DNA from: Nitrospira lenta
Lineage (GTDB): Bacteria > Nitrospirota > Nitrospiria > Nitrospirales > Nitrospiraceae
Direction of reading: 5' to 3'
Assembly (NCBI GenBank): GCA_945865525.1
Contig: CAMBDY010000013.1
Span: forward strand, 1-61,510
DNA length: 61,510 bases
Shown here: in pieces, positions 60,604 through 61,510 of the stretch
Numbering within the stretch: the stretch's first letter is position 1
Layout: every line of letters begins with the position of its first letter
Notes under the pieces: model-generated
Databases searched by the model: none
What the model was told of the DNA's origin: nothing
Seen by the model: only the letters and a program-made list of their open reading frames with translations
Made by a program: the position numbers and the translations under genes

Positions 60604-61510
60604 ATGGCACTCAAAAAAGCAGAATTTAACGACGACGAAGTTCCCATATTTGAGGAAGCGTTAGTCTACAAACGTGGCGAATATTGGCAGATGCGTATGT
60701 GGCTTGCTAAGGAGCACAAGTACGCACGATTTAGCTTAAAGACACGCAATAAAAGCACAGCCATAGACAAAGCCAAGCTCCACTATCACGAGCTTATGGC
60801 TGGACAACTACAAGGTAAAACATACTTTTCAATCACAACACGTATGGGTGTTGAGATGTACTTAGAGCACAGAAAGAAAGACGTTGCTAATGGATATATT
60901 GTTAGCGGTAGGTACAACACAATAGCAACTCACCTTAATCATTGGCTCACGTATATTGGAAAAGATAAAAAGCTTAAGGAGCTTGAGCGTACAGATTGTG
61001 AAGATTATTTCGCCAGTCGTACAAAGACAAAGAATAAAGAAACGATACGCATAAGTCAAACAACAGTTGAGAATGAGCAAAGTTCAGTCAACGCAATGAT
61101 GTCGTGGCTATACAAGCGTAAAGAAACATACATTGACGGATTTGACTTTAAGAAGCTCAAAGCATTAGACAAAGGTGCGGAAGAAAATAGACGAAATACG
61201 TTTACAGATGACGAAGCGGCACGCTGGACAGCTTCTTTAAGTAAGTACATTGAGGAAGCTGAAAAGGACTTGACTGAGCCAAACAACTTAGTAAAAGCAA
61301 TATGCGGATACTATTTAGGATTTTCTTTTATTACTGGACTAAGGCGTGGAGAACAGCTACAACTTAAGTGGAGTGACATAGACGACAAGTACGAAGACAT
61401 TTCACGTAAGACGCCATTTGAATTGTTCTTAGTCACAGTACGAGGCGAAACAAGCAAAGTAAGAAAGACACGTAGGTTTGTAGCTCAAGATTCTGGTTAC
61501 GTATTTGGAT
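60604..61510 (+). CDS. Tyrosine recombinase (phage-type integrase), 3' end cut by window
   Basis: The frame from ATG 60604 stays open to the last base, giving the first 302 residues. An N-terminal arm-binding region (VYKRGEYWQMRMWLAKEHKY), a SAM-like core-binding domain (about 75-190) and the start of the catalytic domain are visible, with the first catalytic Arg in FITGLRRGEQLQLKW; the later His/Arg/Tyr residues are past the window. By eye GC is about 40%, far lower than the rest, and Lys/Asn/Tyr codons are frequent, which points to recent transfer. It reads away from guaA into the presumed island. Confidence 0.9.
   Translation, partial: MALKKAEFNDDEVPIFEEALVYKRGEYWQMRMWLAKEHKYARFSLKTRNKSTAIDKAKLHYHELMAGQLQGKTYFSITTRMGVEMYLEHRKKDVANGYIVSGRYNTIATHLNHWLTYIGKDKKLKELERTDCEDYFASRTKTKNKETIRISQTTVENEQSSVNAMMSWLYKRKETYIDGFDFKKLKALDKGAEENRRNTFTDDEAARWTASLSKYIEEAEKDLTEPNNLVKAICGYYLGFSFITGLRRGEQLQLKWSDIDDKYEDISRKTPFELFLVTVRGETSKVRKTRRFVAQDSGYVFG

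Overview
The window reads as a chromosomal segment of a nitrite-oxidising Nitrospira (phylum Nitrospirota), most like the N. defluvii type. The reasons are a periplasmic chlorite dismutase with both key residues, an assimilatory ferredoxin-nitrite reductase (nirA) next to cyanase (cynS) and a formate/nitrite channel, and uniform moderately high GC with dense co-directional operons. There is no amo, hao or urease here. The genus call is inference from gene content and recalled protein similarity; no database search was made.

Layout. 1-4722: lptC (cut by the window edge)-lptA-lptB-rpoN-hpf-rapZ, an envelope and sigma-54 block. 4931-9164: aroB, a GAF-GAF-ANTAR RNA-binding antiterminator, and nadE. 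9270-10220: a leftward putative lipoprotein. 10288-24470: a large nitrogen-acquisition region made of a porin, amt, glnB, glnD and glnA, then nrtABC-cynS, then nirC-nirA. 24670-28953: leftward rnhA, groEL, groES and an rpoH-type sigma factor. 29178-39839: ribBA, ribH, nusB, purB, cld, purC, a small membrane protein, purS, purQ, purL and purF. 40046-54093: mixed accessory genes (thioredoxin-like, MBL-like, TPR, methyltransferases, DCC protein, recG, cupredoxin, a lysine-rich basic/acidic protein, a pentapeptide-like protein) ending in scpA-scpB. 54287-60443: a double six-bladed NHL/FN3 protein, guaB and guaA. 60444-61510: an AT-rich tract with a tyrosine recombinase that runs off the window, i.e. 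the left edge of an island inserted at the 3' end of guaA.

Main discovery candidate. Each of the three nitrogen-acquisition transcription units is preceded by the same kind of RNA leader: two short hairpins with six-base loops, the second of which shares its 3' strand with a strong intrinsic terminator. Five of the six loops carry A at position 1 and G at position 4, the known signature of ANTAR-domain target RNAs. An ANTAR protein with two GAF sensor domains is encoded a few kilobases upstream. I infer a transcription-antitermination regulon in which the GAF-GAF-ANTAR protein lets polymerase read into amt/glnB/glnD/glnA, nrtABC/cynS and nirC/nirA when nitrogen is needed. Nrt/NirC/Amt would bring in N compounds, CynS and NirA would convert cyanate and nitrite to ammonium, GlnA would fix it, and GlnB/GlnD would set the response.

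Other points: chlorite dismutase is translationally coupled into the purine operon, and the guaA-adjacent integrase marks a recognised island hotspot. No rRNA, tRNA, CRISPR array or insertion sequence was seen.
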